The position numbers were made by a program, and so were the translations under genes. The notes beneath the pieces are model-generated. The model had not been told where the DNA came from, did no database searches, and worked only from the letters and a program-made list of their open reading frames with translations. Of a DNA stretch of 64,000 nt, positions 25,567 to 34,491 are shown one piece after another. Source of the DNA: Streptomyces sp. NBC_01716 (GTDB lineage Bacteria > Actinomycetota > Actinomycetes > Streptomycetales > Streptomycetaceae); contig NZ_CP109181.1 of NCBI RefSeq assembly GCF_036248275.1, positions 868,001-932,000 on the forward strand. The letters are read 5' to 3'. Positions within the stretch are counted from its first letter, which is position 1. The number at the start of each line of letters is the position of its first letter.

Positions 25567-27590
25567 CCAGCTTGCGGCATCTGCTCGCGCGGGCGGTCGC
25601 GGTGGAGCAGCGCGTGCGCCGGGCGGTCGAGGCGCGGCAGCGCGTCGACCCGGACCCGGACGACGCGTTCCGCGGCCTGTATCTGACGGAGGAGAACGTC
25701 GCGAGACTGCTCGACGAGGAGGGAGCCCGGTCGTTCCCGCCTCCTGACGAGCAGTTGGTGGCCGACCCTCCGGATTCCCGGCTCACCACCCTGGCGGCGG
25801 AGTTCGGCCTGACCGCGCTGGACGTCGAGATCCTGCTGATCGCGCTCGTACCGGATCTGGACGACCGGTTCGAGGCGTTCTACGGCTACTTGAACGATGA
25901 CGTGACCCGCCGCCGTCCGTCCGCCGGCCTGGCCCTGGGTCTGTGCGGCTCGTCCCCGGCGGACCAGGCGGCCCGCGCTCGGCTGGCGGCCCGTTCCCCG
26001 TTGCGGGCGGGTGGACTGCTCCTGGTCGAGGACCTGGAACGGCCTTTCCTGAGCAGGGCGTTGCGGGTGCCGGACCGGGTGACGGCGCATCTGCTGGGCG
26101 ACGACACCCCGGATCCGCGGCTGGCGGATCTGCTGGCCCCGTGGCACGCGGTACGTGGCGTCGGCGACCCGGCCCCGCTCGCCGGGGTGTTGGCAGACGG
26201 GGTCCGACTCGCCTATCTCCGCGAGGACCAGGGCGGCGCGGGTACGGCCCTGGCGGCGTCCGCGCTGACGGGTGCCGGCCTCGGCGTGCTGGGCCTGGAC
26301 CTGGCACGGCTGGCGGAGGATCCGGCGCCGCGGGATTCCGTGCGTGCGCTGGTGCGGGAGGCGCGGCTGAGCGGGGCCGGGTTGGTGTGCGCCCCGCTGG
26401 ACGCTGTGTTCCGCGAGCACCCTTCCCTGCTACGCCTCCTGACGGCCACACAGGTACCGACGATCCTGGTGGGCAGGGCCCCGTGGGACGCCTCGTGGTC
26501 CGCCTCTCCCCCACTGCTCCTGCACGCGCCCCGGGTGGAGCCGTCGGCGCGGGGGGCCTTGTGGACGGACGCGTACGAACAGTGGGCCGGGGCCCCGCTC
26601 CCGCCCGCGATCGAGGCGAACCGTCTGCTCGCTCCCTTCCTCCTCACGCCGGAACAGGTCACGGGCGCGGCGCGCAGCGCGGCCCAGACGGCGCGCCTGG
26701 CGGGTGGGCTCACCCCCGACCATGTACGCCAGGGTGCCCGCGCCCAGAACGCGGCGGGCCTGGACCGCCTGGCGCGCCGTATCGAACCCACGGTGACCTG
26801 GGACGACTTGGTCCTCCCCGCCGACACCCACGCCCAACTCCGCGAACTCACGGCCCGCGCCCGCCACCGCGACCGGGTGCTGGGCGAATGGGGTATGCGC
26901 CCGGGAGGCGGTAGGGGCCGGGGCGTCTCGGCCCTGTTCGCGGGCGACTCGGGCACGGGCAAGACGATGTCGGCGGAGGTGATCGCGGCGGATCTGGGCC
27001 TGGATCTCTACACGGTGGATCTGGCGACGGTGATCGACAAGTACGTGGGCGAGACGGAGAAGAACCTCGAACGCATCTTCACGGAGGCGGCGGGGGTGAA
27101 CGGCGTGCTGCTGTTCGACGAGGCGGACGCGATCTTCGGCAAACGCTCCGACGTGAAGGACGCGCACGACCGCTACGCGAACGTGGAGAGCGCGTACCTG
27201 CTCCAACGGATGGAGTCCTTCGACGGCCTGGCCATCCTGGCAACCAACCTCCGCGCCAACCTGGACGACGCGTTCACCCGCCGCCTGGACCTGGTAGTCG
27301 ACTTCCCGCTCCCAGACCCGGCACAGCGCCTCCTGCTCTGGGAACGCTGCCTGGGCCCCCTGCTGCCCCGGGGCACGGACCTGGACCTGGACTTCTGCGC
27401 GTCCAACTTCGAGCTGGCGGGAGGCAACATCCGCTCGATAGCAGTGACGTCAGCATACCTGTCGGCGGAGACGGGCACCCCGGTGACGATGGAGACACTG
27501 ATCCACGCGGTCCAGAGGGAGTATCAAAAACTGGGCCGCCTGACGCTGGCGTCGGAGTTCGGACCGTATCTGGGGTTGGTGCGCGACTGA
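25563..27590 (+). CDS. cis15: AAA+ ATPase of the injection system
   Basis: A 675-residue ATPase. An N-terminal region of about 400 residues contains a degenerate ATPase-like fold; the C-terminal AAA+ module has Walker A GDSGTGKT (about 461-468), Walker B VLLFDEAD (about 517-524), sensor-1 ILATNLRAN and arginine-finger region FTRRLDLVVDFPLPDPAQR. This corresponds to Pvc15/Afp15, needed for particle assembly or effector loading. GTGA overlap with cis16 couples translation. A degenerate second copy of its last 75 codons lies at 29560-29795. The convergent PIN pseudogene begins 15 bases after its stop. Confidence 0.9.
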   Translation: MTSLRHLLARAVAVEQRVRRAVEARQRVDPDPDDAFRGLYLTEENVARLLDEEGARSFPPPDEQLVADPPDSRLTTLAAEFGLTALDVEILLIALVPDLDDRFEAFYGYLNDDVTRRRPSAGLALGLCGSSPADQAARARLAARSPLRAGGLLLVEDLERPFLSRALRVPDRVTAHLLGDDTPDPRLADLLAPWHAVRGVGDPAPLAGVLADGVRLAYLREDQGGAGTALAASALTGAGLGVLGLDLARLAEDPAPRDSVRALVREARLSGAGLVCAPLDAVFREHPSLLRLLTATQVPTILVGRAPWDASWSASPPLLLHAPRVEPSARGALWTDAYEQWAGAPLPPAIEANRLLAPFLLTPEQVTGAARSAAQTARLAGGLTPDHVRQGARAQNAAGLDRLARRIEPTVTWDDLVLPADTHAQLRELTARARHRDRVLGEWGMRPGGGRGRGVSALFAGDSGTGKTMSAEVIAADLGLDLYTVDLATVIDKYVGETEKNLERIFTEAAGVNGVLLFDEADAIFGKRSDVKDAHDRYANVESAYLLQRMESFDGLAILATNLRANLDDAFTRRLDLVVDFPLPDPAQRLLLWERCLGPLLPRGTDLDLDFCASNFELAGGNIRSIAVTSAYLSAETGTPVTMETLIHAVQREYQKLGRLTLASEFGPYLGLVRD

Positions 27591-27605
27591 ACGCGCCCGC
27601 GAGCG

Positions 27606-28017
27606 TCAGACCTTGACGATCCGGACCCGGTCCCCGCAGAGCATGGCAAGGTCTTCCGGGTCGGAGGTGCCAACGACGGCCGGCTTCGGAGCATGGAGCG
27701 CGGTGGCGGCGACCACGGCGTCGATCGCGTACTTGTGCCCATGAAGGCCCACGTCGACGAGCAAGGCCATCGCCGTACGACCGATCTCCTCGTTGACGGG
27801 TTCTACGTTCAGCCGGGAAACAGCCCAGTTGAAGCGAGCGGAGTTCACCCGTGCGTGATGCGCCCCGATGAGGGTGAGGACGCTGGTCACGACCCGCATG
27901 TCCTCCTTCTCGGCACCATGCACCAAGGCCATGACCTCACGGTCGTCGGCCACCAGCTTGGGAAAGCCCCTCGCTGTCCAGCACGAGCGTTCCCCACTCA
28001 GCCGTCGGCGTCTCCAC
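27606..28017 (-). pseudogene. PIN-domain toxin (VapC-like), frameshifted
   Basis: From a GTG at 28017, inside the antitoxin end, translation gives VETPTAEWGTLVLDSEGLS, the expected PIN start with its first acidic residue; one extra C (run of three C on the minus strand near 27962) then shifts the frame. The remaining 115 residues, in the frame starting ADDREVMALVHGAEKEDM, continue the PIN fold with NEEIGRTAM and YAIDAVVAATAL acidic positions. The length of 412 bases, one more than a multiple of three, confirms the single-base insertion. PIN toxins are Mg-dependent RNases. A sequencing error in the short homopolymer is the alternative. Confidence 0.65.
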
Positions 28018-28260
28018 GCAGGAGGGCACGGGCAGCGTCGACCTCGGCATCACTGAAGGCTTCATGGTCCGCCTCGTGCGCGGCGGTCAGCTCGGCGAGG
28101 TTGTCCCGCTCGATCTGGCGCTGTACGGCGGCGTCCACGTAGTTCGAGAAGGCCCGCTTGCCCACACGGGCGCGGACGGCCGCGATGTTGCCCGAGTGAA
28201 GACTCACGGAGACGTTGGCGGTGGGGCCTTCACCGACCCGTAGTTGACGTCGTCGCTCAT
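27998..28260 (-). pseudogene. antitoxin partner of the PIN toxin, probably frameshifted
   Basis: The C-terminal 60 residues (VSVSLHSGNIAAVRARV, then FSNYVDAAVQRQIERDN and an acidic helix) look like the ribbon-helix-helix-like antitoxins that pair with PIN toxins. An ATG at 28258-28260 with GGTGG upstream begins MSDDVNYGSVK, but this frame ends after 18 codons; adding one G in the GG near 28230 would join it to the main frame. The stretch is 263 bases, one short of a multiple of three. The start also lies only 19 bases from the IS end, so its promoter is probably lost. A non-frameshifted upstream start (28327) would run into the IS and is less likely. Confidence 0.5.
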
Positions 28261-28323
28261 GACAGCCACCTAATACACTGAGCCTCTTCCAACCTGTTCG
28301 CCGCGAGCGTGGTGCTCGGCTGG

Positions 28324-28569
28324 TCATGCACCTTCGGTGTCAAGTCGCTCCGCGGACTGGAGCAGGTACTCGGGCATTTTCGAACTGGCCGCCAATACCT
28401 CGATGCCGATGAGGCGGCCCTGCTCGTCGAAGTCGAGGTTGATCATGCCGTCGACGTCCACTGGATCGCAGGGATACATGCGCGCGGACTTCACGCGGGC
28501 CTGCGGTTCGGTGAGGTATACGTACGCTGTGTTGAGGGTCTTGTCGTAGGTGACTCTGACGTCTGTCAC
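28324..28569 (-). CDS. DUF2283 family small protein
   Basis: An 81-residue protein with the DUF2283 pattern: VRVTYDKTLNTAYVYL at the start and INLDFDEQGRLIGIEVLAAS in the second half. The family is widespread, about 50-80 residues, of unknown function, and frequently found near toxin-antitoxin genes and mobile elements. GTG start behind GGGAG at 11 bases. It lies between the antitoxin remnant and the transposase on the same strand, within the proposed IS limits. Confidence 0.78.
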   Translation of the reverse strand: MTDVRVTYDKTLNTAYVYLTEPQARVKSARMYPCDPVDVDGMINLDFDEQGRLIGIEVLAASSKMPEYLLQSAERLDTEGA

Positions 28570-28638
28570 GGTGAGCGGTCTCCCTTGCTGTCGTTGATGG
28601 TGGCGCTGTCCTTGTCCATGCCTCCGGCCGAAGCGATC

Positions 28639-29403
28639 TCAGGCTGCCGTGGCGAGGTGCAAGGCCAGGACGGCCTTGACGATGTCGGTGATGCGGGTGG
28701 TGCCGCAACGGAGTTTGCGCAGGAGCCGCCAGCTCTTCAGGGTGGCGTTGGCCTGCTCTCCGACGGCTCGGATCTTGGCGTGGGAGGAGTTCACCGCCCG
28801 CTTCCCGGCTGGGAGCGTGCTCCAGCAGCCCCGGTAAGGCACCCGGATCGTCCCCTGAGCTCCCTGATATCCCTTGTCGGCCCACGGCCGGATGCCGGCT
28901 TGGGTGAGAGCTTCGATGATGCCGTGGGTGCATGCGGCCTTGATGTCGTGGACGACACCTGGCAGGGCAGGTGAGGCCCAGAGCAGGCGTCCGAACGCGT
29001 CGGCGATTACCTGGACGTTCATGCCGTGGCGCTTGTGCTTGCCAGAGCAGTAGGGGCGGTCGGCGGCAATGCGGTCGATGTGCAGCAGGGTGCCGTCCAG
29101 GATCACGAATGCCTTGTTGGCGGCGACGGTCATGGCCTGCTGGAGGGTGGGGGCAAGGGCGGCCAGGACCTCAACCGCCTCGACGATGTACCGGTAGACG
29201 GTGGCCAGCCCGATCCCGAAGCCGGCCGCGAGCTGAGCGTACGTGTGCCCGCAGCGCAGATGGGCCAGCGCGAGCAGAGCCTGTCGGTCCGCGCTCAGGC
29301 GGCGCCAGCGCGTGCCGCGCTCACGCCGCCGGGCTCTCAGCAGGTCGGACAGGTAGCGCAGGGTCGAGGTGGACAGATCGATCCCCGATGGGTGGACAAG
29401 CAT
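28639..29403 (-). CDS. IS5-family DDE transposase
   Basis: A 254-residue transposase of the DDE_Tnp_4 (HARBI1-like) type. An N-terminal HTH region (HTYAQLAAGFGIGLATVYRYI) precedes the catalytic core with FVILDGTLLHID (first Asp), PGVVHDIKAA (second Asp), ADKGYQGA and GEQANATLKSW (Glu). Length is near the usual 250-280, and no internal stop is present, so it may still be active. It interrupts the space between the toxin-antitoxin remnant and the duplicated cis15 tail. Confidence 0.88.
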   Translation of the reverse strand: MLVHPSGIDLSTSTLRYLSDLLRARRRERGTRWRRLSADRQALLALAHLRCGHTYAQLAAGFGIGLATVYRYIVEAVEVLAALAPTLQQAMTVAANKAFVILDGTLLHIDRIAADRPYCSGKHKRHGMNVQVIADAFGRLLWASPALPGVVHDIKAACTHGIIEALTQAGIRPWADKGYQGAQGTIRVPYRGCWSTLPAGKRAVNSSHAKIRAVGEQANATLKSWRLLRKLRCGTTRITDIVKAVLALHLATAA

Positions 29404-29559
29404 GTGAAGCTCCGGGCGGACAGGTTGATCTTGGTAGACAACCCATCTAGCAGGAGCTTCACCTTTTCCTCAACGCCGCCCTCAGCCAACCGACGTGCTA
29501 CGCAACCAGGTTGGAGAAGCCTCACAGACTAGGAGAACTGCTTCACGCTTAGGTCACCG

Positions 29560-29795
29560 TTCAACTTCCCAGTCCCCGACCCCGCACAGCACCTCCTGCC
29601 CTGGACCTCTGCGCATCCAACTTCGAGCTAGCGGGAGAAAACATCCGCTCAATAGCGGTGACATCGGCATATCTGTCGGCGGACACGGCCACGCCGGTAA
29701 CGATGGCCACGCTGATACACGCGATCCAGAGGGAGTACCAAAAAACAGGGCCGCCTGATCGCTGGCGCCAGAATTCGGGCCATATCTGGGGCTGA
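29560..29795 (+). pseudogene. degenerate second copy of the cis15 3' end
   Basis: Reading 29560 onward gives FNFPVPDPAQHLLPW and, after a deletion, LCASNFELAGENIRSIAVTS and a further 30 residues nearly identical to cis15 residues about 610-655, before an indel shifts the frame past YQK. At DNA level the match continues to CATATCTGGGGCTGAT, the cis15 end. It has many substitutions, mostly toward A/T, one internal deletion and no start, so it is a relic. It lies about 2 kb from the intact gene in the same orientation, across the toxin-antitoxin/IS segment. Confidence 0.85.
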
Positions 29796-29928
29796 TCCAG
29801 AGGTGAACACTAGCCGGAACGCGTGGCTGACAGCGGGGCGGTATCCTCGTTTCCGTCTGGCAGATAGATCAGCTCGGCAGACTCGTTGGGTGGCGAACTA
29901 GTGCGGGAGAAGCGCAAGACCAAGTACG

Positions 29929-30507
29929 TCAGAGGTTCTCGGTTCCAGGTTTCAGACCATCGCGGACACGGGCGGCTTGATCGCGCACTTCACTTACGAT
30001 GTCCTGTTTGCTAATTTCGTCTAAGATCGGAATGAATCTTTCCCAGCCGGTAATCGAGACAGCTACCAGCGAAACCCTCCGAATCAGCGGATCAGGATCG
30101 CCAAGCCCCCAGCGCAACAGAGCGAATGCCCGAGGATCGTACTTCGAACCTGCGACAACTGCGGTTCGATAGAGGGTGTCAATCAGGACATCAGGGTCTC
30201 GGTCCGCAATTGCTCTAGCCTGCAAGTCCGGGATTCCATCCATCGGAAGCTCTGACCGGATATTCTCGGCCAGAGAATCGGCATTGCCTCCACGCACGAC
30301 GATGTAGCTGACATCGAGCAGTTCGTCGTTGACCCAGTGCACTGACGTCTCAGCATCGCCTGTCAGCCAAATCTCCTCGGCTGAGGCCTGGTTGGCCTCT
30401 GCGATGTGAGCGGCATGCTTGGTAAGCCCCAACGAAATGAACGTTGCCGCCGCCGATTCAATATCTACAAGCGGCGCAGGAACGAGTCGAACGGTGGAAA
30501 TGCTCAC
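29929..30507 (-). CDS. candidate immunity protein (HEAT-like) to the CIS effector
   Basis: A 192-residue soluble protein with no signal peptide. The C-terminal half is helical and HEAT-like (FALLRWGLGDPDPLIRRVSL and following). I chose the GTG at 30505-30507: it overlaps the effector stop as GTGA and has a GGGGGG ribosome binding site in the last effector codons; the ATG at 30588 would overlap by 85 bases. Base composition is far more A/T-rich than the flanking CIS genes, like the effector's C-terminus. Position, coupling and composition are those of an immunity gene for a polymorphic toxin. No family match is claimed. Confidence 0.62.
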   Translation of the reverse strand: MSISTVRLVPAPLVDIESAAATFISLGLTKHAAHIAEANQASAEEIWLTGDAETSVHWVNDELLDVSYIVVRGGNADSLAENIRSELPMDGIPDLQARAIADRDPDVLIDTLYRTAVVAGSKYDPRAFALLRWGLGDPDPLIRRVSLVAVSITGWERFIPILDEISKQDIVSEVRDQAARVRDGLKPGTENL

Positions 30508-33500
30508 AAAGTCCCCCCGGGTAGGACATAGGCCGCAATACGCGACTTCAAGTGACTTTCCATCCTTGATTCCACGAAGATCCTGCATTCGTGTTCACTC
30601 TCAAACAACGGATTGTCACCGGTCATGAGGGTCTTTACCCATCGGATGGTGGTATCCATCTCGTTCCGGAGCATCCGCTGAACCTTTGCCTGAAGCGCCG
30701 CCGATCGCTCAGCCTCCGGCACTAGCGATGCCCTCACCGTTTCATTGATTCCCCTTGGCGCCATTGGGTTATATTTTACGACCACATCCCCCCATGTCGT
30801 ATTTGGTAGGTGCGCCGATTCCCACGTCATCGCGCTAGTGGCCAACGCGATCGGATTGCGGCCTCCCTCCACAGCAAACATCAGTCGGACTATGGAGGCA
30901 AGTTGCGCCACCGCTTTAGGATCGTTCGAGATGGCCTGGTTCGATGGTCGCAACCCTTGAGCTACTTCCGCGATCGCCTGTTGGAGCTCTGGGGTTGTGT
31001 ATCCTTTTTCCGATAATCCGTCCAGAATATTAATGACGAACGGATCGTAGTGCCCTCCCCGACCAAGCCCGAAGGTCTTTATGTGCCCAGGCATTGACGA
31101 ATAGGTTTGATTTTCCTTCACTTCAATTCCTGGGACAATCTCAATATTGTCAGCAGCTTTCGGATCGCGGCGCAGGTTCTCGTCATAGATGGCCAGGGCC
31201 TCGGCGGCCTGGGACCGTCCGGGGCGCGATGAGAGAGGGACGTCCTTAACCTTGGGATTCTTTCCAGTGGCAGCGGCCCTCGCCGCCGCCTCCTCTTCTC
31301 GTCGCTCCCGCGTCTCAATCCGGTCATCTTCACGCTGCTGCTTGGCTTTCATTCGATCCTGTTGGATCTTCTTCGCATCCTCTTTAATGTCTGGCCGAGT
31401 TATCAGATCGGATCCGATCTTAGATAGCATTGCATGTAGATCTGGCCCGAGTTTGCTCACGACCTTTTCGGCCACCTTTCCTTCCGGGTTCACCTTGGCA
31501 ATGACGTCGACATTGCCTTCATTACGTTTAACGATAAGACTGGAGAGGCGATACATTCCTCGCCAGGTAAGGAGCTGTACACGAAGGCGCGACTCAGATA
31601 CATTTCGCCCAATGAGGGCATAAACCTTGGGCCGCAGAACGCTTATGGCTCGATCGAGGCGTTGCTGCTTTTTTTGTTGACTCCGCGCGGATGGGTCCCT
31701 CTCGGGAGTGCTCTTATCTTTCTTGCTCCTGAGCCTGGCCCAGAGGGCCTTGCCCTTCTTGGCTATGAAGTCGACAATCTTGTCGATAGCGCGGGTCACC
31801 GGGCGCGACACCGACTGGAACACCGACTTGACCTTGTTCGCCAGGCCGCCGATGCCCAGTAGCGCCGCCAGGAAGCCGATCAGGAGTGGGACGCTCGCGG
31901 CCAGGGCCGCTTCGACCAGTTTGGGGACGCCCGCCTGGCCGCCGTTTGCGATTTGGATGACCGCGTCCAGCACCGCGTTCACGAAATCGACGATCTGGGC
32001 GCCCTGCGTCACGATGAACGTGACGATGTCGATGATCCCCTTGACCGCCCTGATGAAGGCCGACGCCGGGTTCAGCAGGGAGAGGATCCAGGTGATGCCG
32101 GCGATGAGGACCGTGGGGATCAGGTAGCTCGTGAGCTTCTGGAGGATCGTGGTCTTCAGGTCGCCCGTCTCCGCCTGGATCTCCTTCGCCGCGCCCGCCG
32201 GGCCCTCGCGGGCCAGGTTCTGGGCCACCGGGACCGACGTCTCGACCGCGGACATCGCCTCGTCAGGGACGCCCTTGCGGGTCACGCGTGCGCGGATGTT
32301 GTCCCAGGTCAGGCCCAGCAGGGAGCCGATCAGCTGGATGATGCCCTTGAGGTCGAACCTCGCCGGGAGTTCGAGGCCCGCCTTGACCGCCGTGCCCAGC
32401 AGCCAGGACACGACACCCGTCTTGAGGTGGTCCGCGATGTTCGTGATGAAGAGGTTCAGGCCCGCGCCGACCGCCGTGACCAGGTTACGGAGGAAGCCGA
32501 TCGGGTCCTTGATGATCTTCATGATCGCGGAGGCGGCCTTCGCGAGGATCCCCAGGAGCAGGTTCTTCAGCTCATTGATCGTCTTGATCGCGCCGACGAT
32601 CGCGTCCTTCGCCTTGTCGATCAGGCCCCGGTTCGCCTCCTGGAGCTTCTTGATCTCCTCGTCGATCTTGTTCAGCGCCGCCGTGTACTTGGTCGCCAGG
32701 TCCTGGACCAGCTGCTCCGACTTCTCGTCGACCGTCGCTTCCAGGTCGTCGAACTTGCCCGCGAAGTCCTTCGCCGCCTCCTCGCCGAACGCCTTCAGAT
32801 CGGCGGGCAGTTTGTCGACCTCCGCCTTCAACTCGGCCCGGCCCTTGGCGATACGGGCCTTCGCCCGGCCCAGCTCGGCGCCGATGATGTCGGCCACCGA
32901 CGAGATGACGGTCTGCATCTTCGAGACGTAGAGCTTGCGGGCCTCCTGGTAGAGGTCGTTCGCCTCCTTGGGCAGCCCCGCGAACTTGTCCTTCACCCAG
33001 CGGCCCTTGCCCATCAGGCCGGAGTAGCGCTTGTCCTTGTACTTCTTCATCCGGCGCTTGTGGTCCGCCGTGAACGCGTCCCGCGCCGCCTTCTCCCCCG
33101 ACGTGAACGCCGTGTCGACCTTCTTGTCCAGGCCGGACAGCGTCTCCTCGACATCCTTCTTCGTGCCGTCGTAGACCTTCTGGAGTTTCGCCGTGACCTC
33201 GGCGCGCTTCTTCTCGTCCTTCGTCTTCGTGTCGCCCTTGCCGCCGTCCACCTGCTTCCCGGCCGCGTCACGCTTCGCGGTCAGCGCCGTCATCGCCTGG
33301 GCACCGGACGCCGCAGCCCCCGCCTTCGCGGCGGCCAACTGCTGGTCCTCCGCCGCCTTCCCCTTCGCCGGAGCCTTCGCCGCATCGGCCTCCGACGTCT
33401 TCTTCGCCGCCAGCGCCTCGTTGAACTCCGGCTCGTTGCCCTTCGCCAGCTGCTCCTCGGTGACCTCCGCGTCCTCCATCGCCTGGTCGTTCTGCGCCGG

Positions 33501-34217
33501 ACCCTCCGAGAAGTCCGTCACCGCCGCGGGCTGCTTCTCCGGGATCGCGTCCGCCGCCGAGGGGGCGCCCGGGTTGGCCGGGGGCTGGTCCGGGGTGAGG
33601 GGGGTGACCTCTTTGTCCTTGGCCGCGGAGGTGTCCGGCGGGGCCGCCGTCGCGGTGTCGATGTCCTTGGCCGAGGACTCCTTGCCGTCCGTGACCTTCC
33701 CGTCGACCTCCGCCTTGACCTGGTCCGCCTTGCCCGACTTGGAGAACTTGTCCGCCTCGTCGAGGTTCTTCGGCGCCTGCGCGTCGATCGCCTTGTTCAC
33801 CGCGTCGACGAACGCCTTCTTGTCGAACTCGCCGGGCTTCGCCTCGTTCATCTTCTCGGCGTTCGCGGCCTTGCCCTGGGCTTCCTTGTCGTCCGGCGGC
33901 GCCACCGCCGCGTCCTGCGACGCCTTCGCCTCACCGGCCGCCGGCGGGTGCGCGGCGACCCGTGCCTTCTTCGCCGCCACATCCGCCTTGACCTTGCGGA
34001 AACCGGCCGCCTGCGCGGGGGCCGGTTTGACCGGGGCGGTGTAGCGCTGGGCGACCAGACGGGACACCGCCGCGTTCCCGGCCATCCGCTGCAACCGCTG
34101 GATGCCACGGCGGTCAGGCGCGGGGGCGGGGGCCGGCGACCGGGGCGCCGCCTCCGTGCGGTGCGGGACATCGTGGCGCGCGGGCGCGGCTGAAGGCTTC
34201 TCCGGGACCGCCTTCAT
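30504..34217 (-). CDS. large polymorphic-toxin-like CIS effector
   Basis: A 1237-residue protein. Residues 39-58 (IQRLQRMAGNAAVSRLVAQR) match the LQR-x2-GN-x-A motif of the DUF4157 protein in this locus. A long Lys/Ala/Glu-rich region follows (about 60-330), then coiled-coil helices (330-540), a section with several hydrophobic helices (about 540-800; LLLGILAKAASAIMKII, LIGFLAALLGIGGLANKV) that could form a pore or translocation module, and from about 830 a distinct C-terminal part of about 400 residues encoded by much more A/T-rich DNA. That part matches no toxin family I recognise. The ATG at 34217 is used; upstream codons are Arg/Pro-rich. It is divergent from the sheath gene. Confidence 0.72.
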   Translation of the reverse strand: MKAVPEKPSAAPARHDVPHRTEAAPRSPAPAPAPDRRGIQRLQRMAGNAAVSRLVAQRYTAPVKPAPAQAAGFRKVKADVAAKKARVAAHPPAAGEAKASQDAAVAPPDDKEAQGKAANAEKMNEAKPGEFDKKAFVDAVNKAIDAQAPKNLDEADKFSKSGKADQVKAEVDGKVTDGKESSAKDIDTATAAPPDTSAAKDKEVTPLTPDQPPANPGAPSAADAIPEKQPAAVTDFSEGPAQNDQAMEDAEVTEEQLAKGNEPEFNEALAAKKTSEADAAKAPAKGKAAEDQQLAAAKAGAAASGAQAMTALTAKRDAAGKQVDGGKGDTKTKDEKKRAEVTAKLQKVYDGTKKDVEETLSGLDKKVDTAFTSGEKAARDAFTADHKRRMKKYKDKRYSGLMGKGRWVKDKFAGLPKEANDLYQEARKLYVSKMQTVISSVADIIGAELGRAKARIAKGRAELKAEVDKLPADLKAFGEEAAKDFAGKFDDLEATVDEKSEQLVQDLATKYTAALNKIDEEIKKLQEANRGLIDKAKDAIVGAIKTINELKNLLLGILAKAASAIMKIIKDPIGFLRNLVTAVGAGLNLFITNIADHLKTGVVSWLLGTAVKAGLELPARFDLKGIIQLIGSLLGLTWDNIRARVTRKGVPDEAMSAVETSVPVAQNLAREGPAGAAKEIQAETGDLKTTILQKLTSYLIPTVLIAGITWILSLLNPASAFIRAVKGIIDIVTFIVTQGAQIVDFVNAVLDAVIQIANGGQAGVPKLVEAALAASVPLLIGFLAALLGIGGLANKVKSVFQSVSRPVTRAIDKIVDFIAKKGKALWARLRSKKDKSTPERDPSARSQQKKQQRLDRAISVLRPKVYALIGRNVSESRLRVQLLTWRGMYRLSSLIVKRNEGNVDVIAKVNPEGKVAEKVVSKLGPDLHAMLSKIGSDLITRPDIKEDAKKIQQDRMKAKQQREDDRIETRERREEEAAARAAATGKNPKVKDVPLSSRPGRSQAAEALAIYDENLRRDPKAADNIEIVPGIEVKENQTYSSMPGHIKTFGLGRGGHYDPFVINILDGLSEKGYTTPELQQAIAEVAQGLRPSNQAISNDPKAVAQLASIVRLMFAVEGGRNPIALATSAMTWESAHLPNTTWGDVVVKYNPMAPRGINETVRASLVPEAERSAALQAKVQRMLRNEMDTTIRWVKTLMTGDNPLFESEHECRIFVESRMESHLKSRIAAYVLPGGTL

Positions 34218-34491
34218 CCGTTCGCCCCCCTTCGGCCTCCGGCCGCCTTCCCGGACGTGACTTGTCAGGGTGTGCGGCCCCCGCCCGTCGCGCGCAGGAC
34301 GCGCGGACCGGGGTGGGGGCAGACCTCGCCGGCACGGCGGGAGTGGTCGCGTTGCCTCTTCGGGCAGTCGTCCGTGCACGGCAGGGCGGCCGACTATCCG
34401 TTCCGGGTGATCGGCGCAGTGGCGAGAATGGCCGGCGTTCCCCGGTCGAGGAGCGCGAGAAGCGCGAGGAGCGCGTCGAAGAGAGGCACTT

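Larger units (their letters stand above)
28279..29524. mobile_element. IS5-like insertion sequence, proposed limits
   Basis: The transposase gene lies between two imperfect inverted repeats, TGAGCCTCTTCCAACCTGTT at 28279 and TGAGGCTTCTCCAACCTGGT read inward from 29524, matching at about 18 of 24 positions with a 9-base identical core. These limits give 1246 bp and would include the DUF2283 gene as a passenger, which is unusual. No clear target duplication is seen. If the DUF2283 gene is not part of the element, the left end lies nearer 28600. Confidence 0.42.

Noticed and set aside
27606..27953. 115-residue frame as a complete PIN gene
   Set aside because: It lacks the N-terminal strand with the first acidic residue, which is present in the adjacent frame; treated as a frameshifted gene.
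30504..30588. ATG at 30588 as start of the immunity gene
   Set aside because: It would overlap the effector by 85 bases; the GTG at 30507 has a strong ribosome binding site and a GTGA junction.
31953..34193. Long open frame of 746 codons on the plus strand
   Set aside because: It is antisense to the effector's Lys/Ala-rich region; composition is Arg/Leu/Val-rich without motifs, as expected for the reverse of that sequence.
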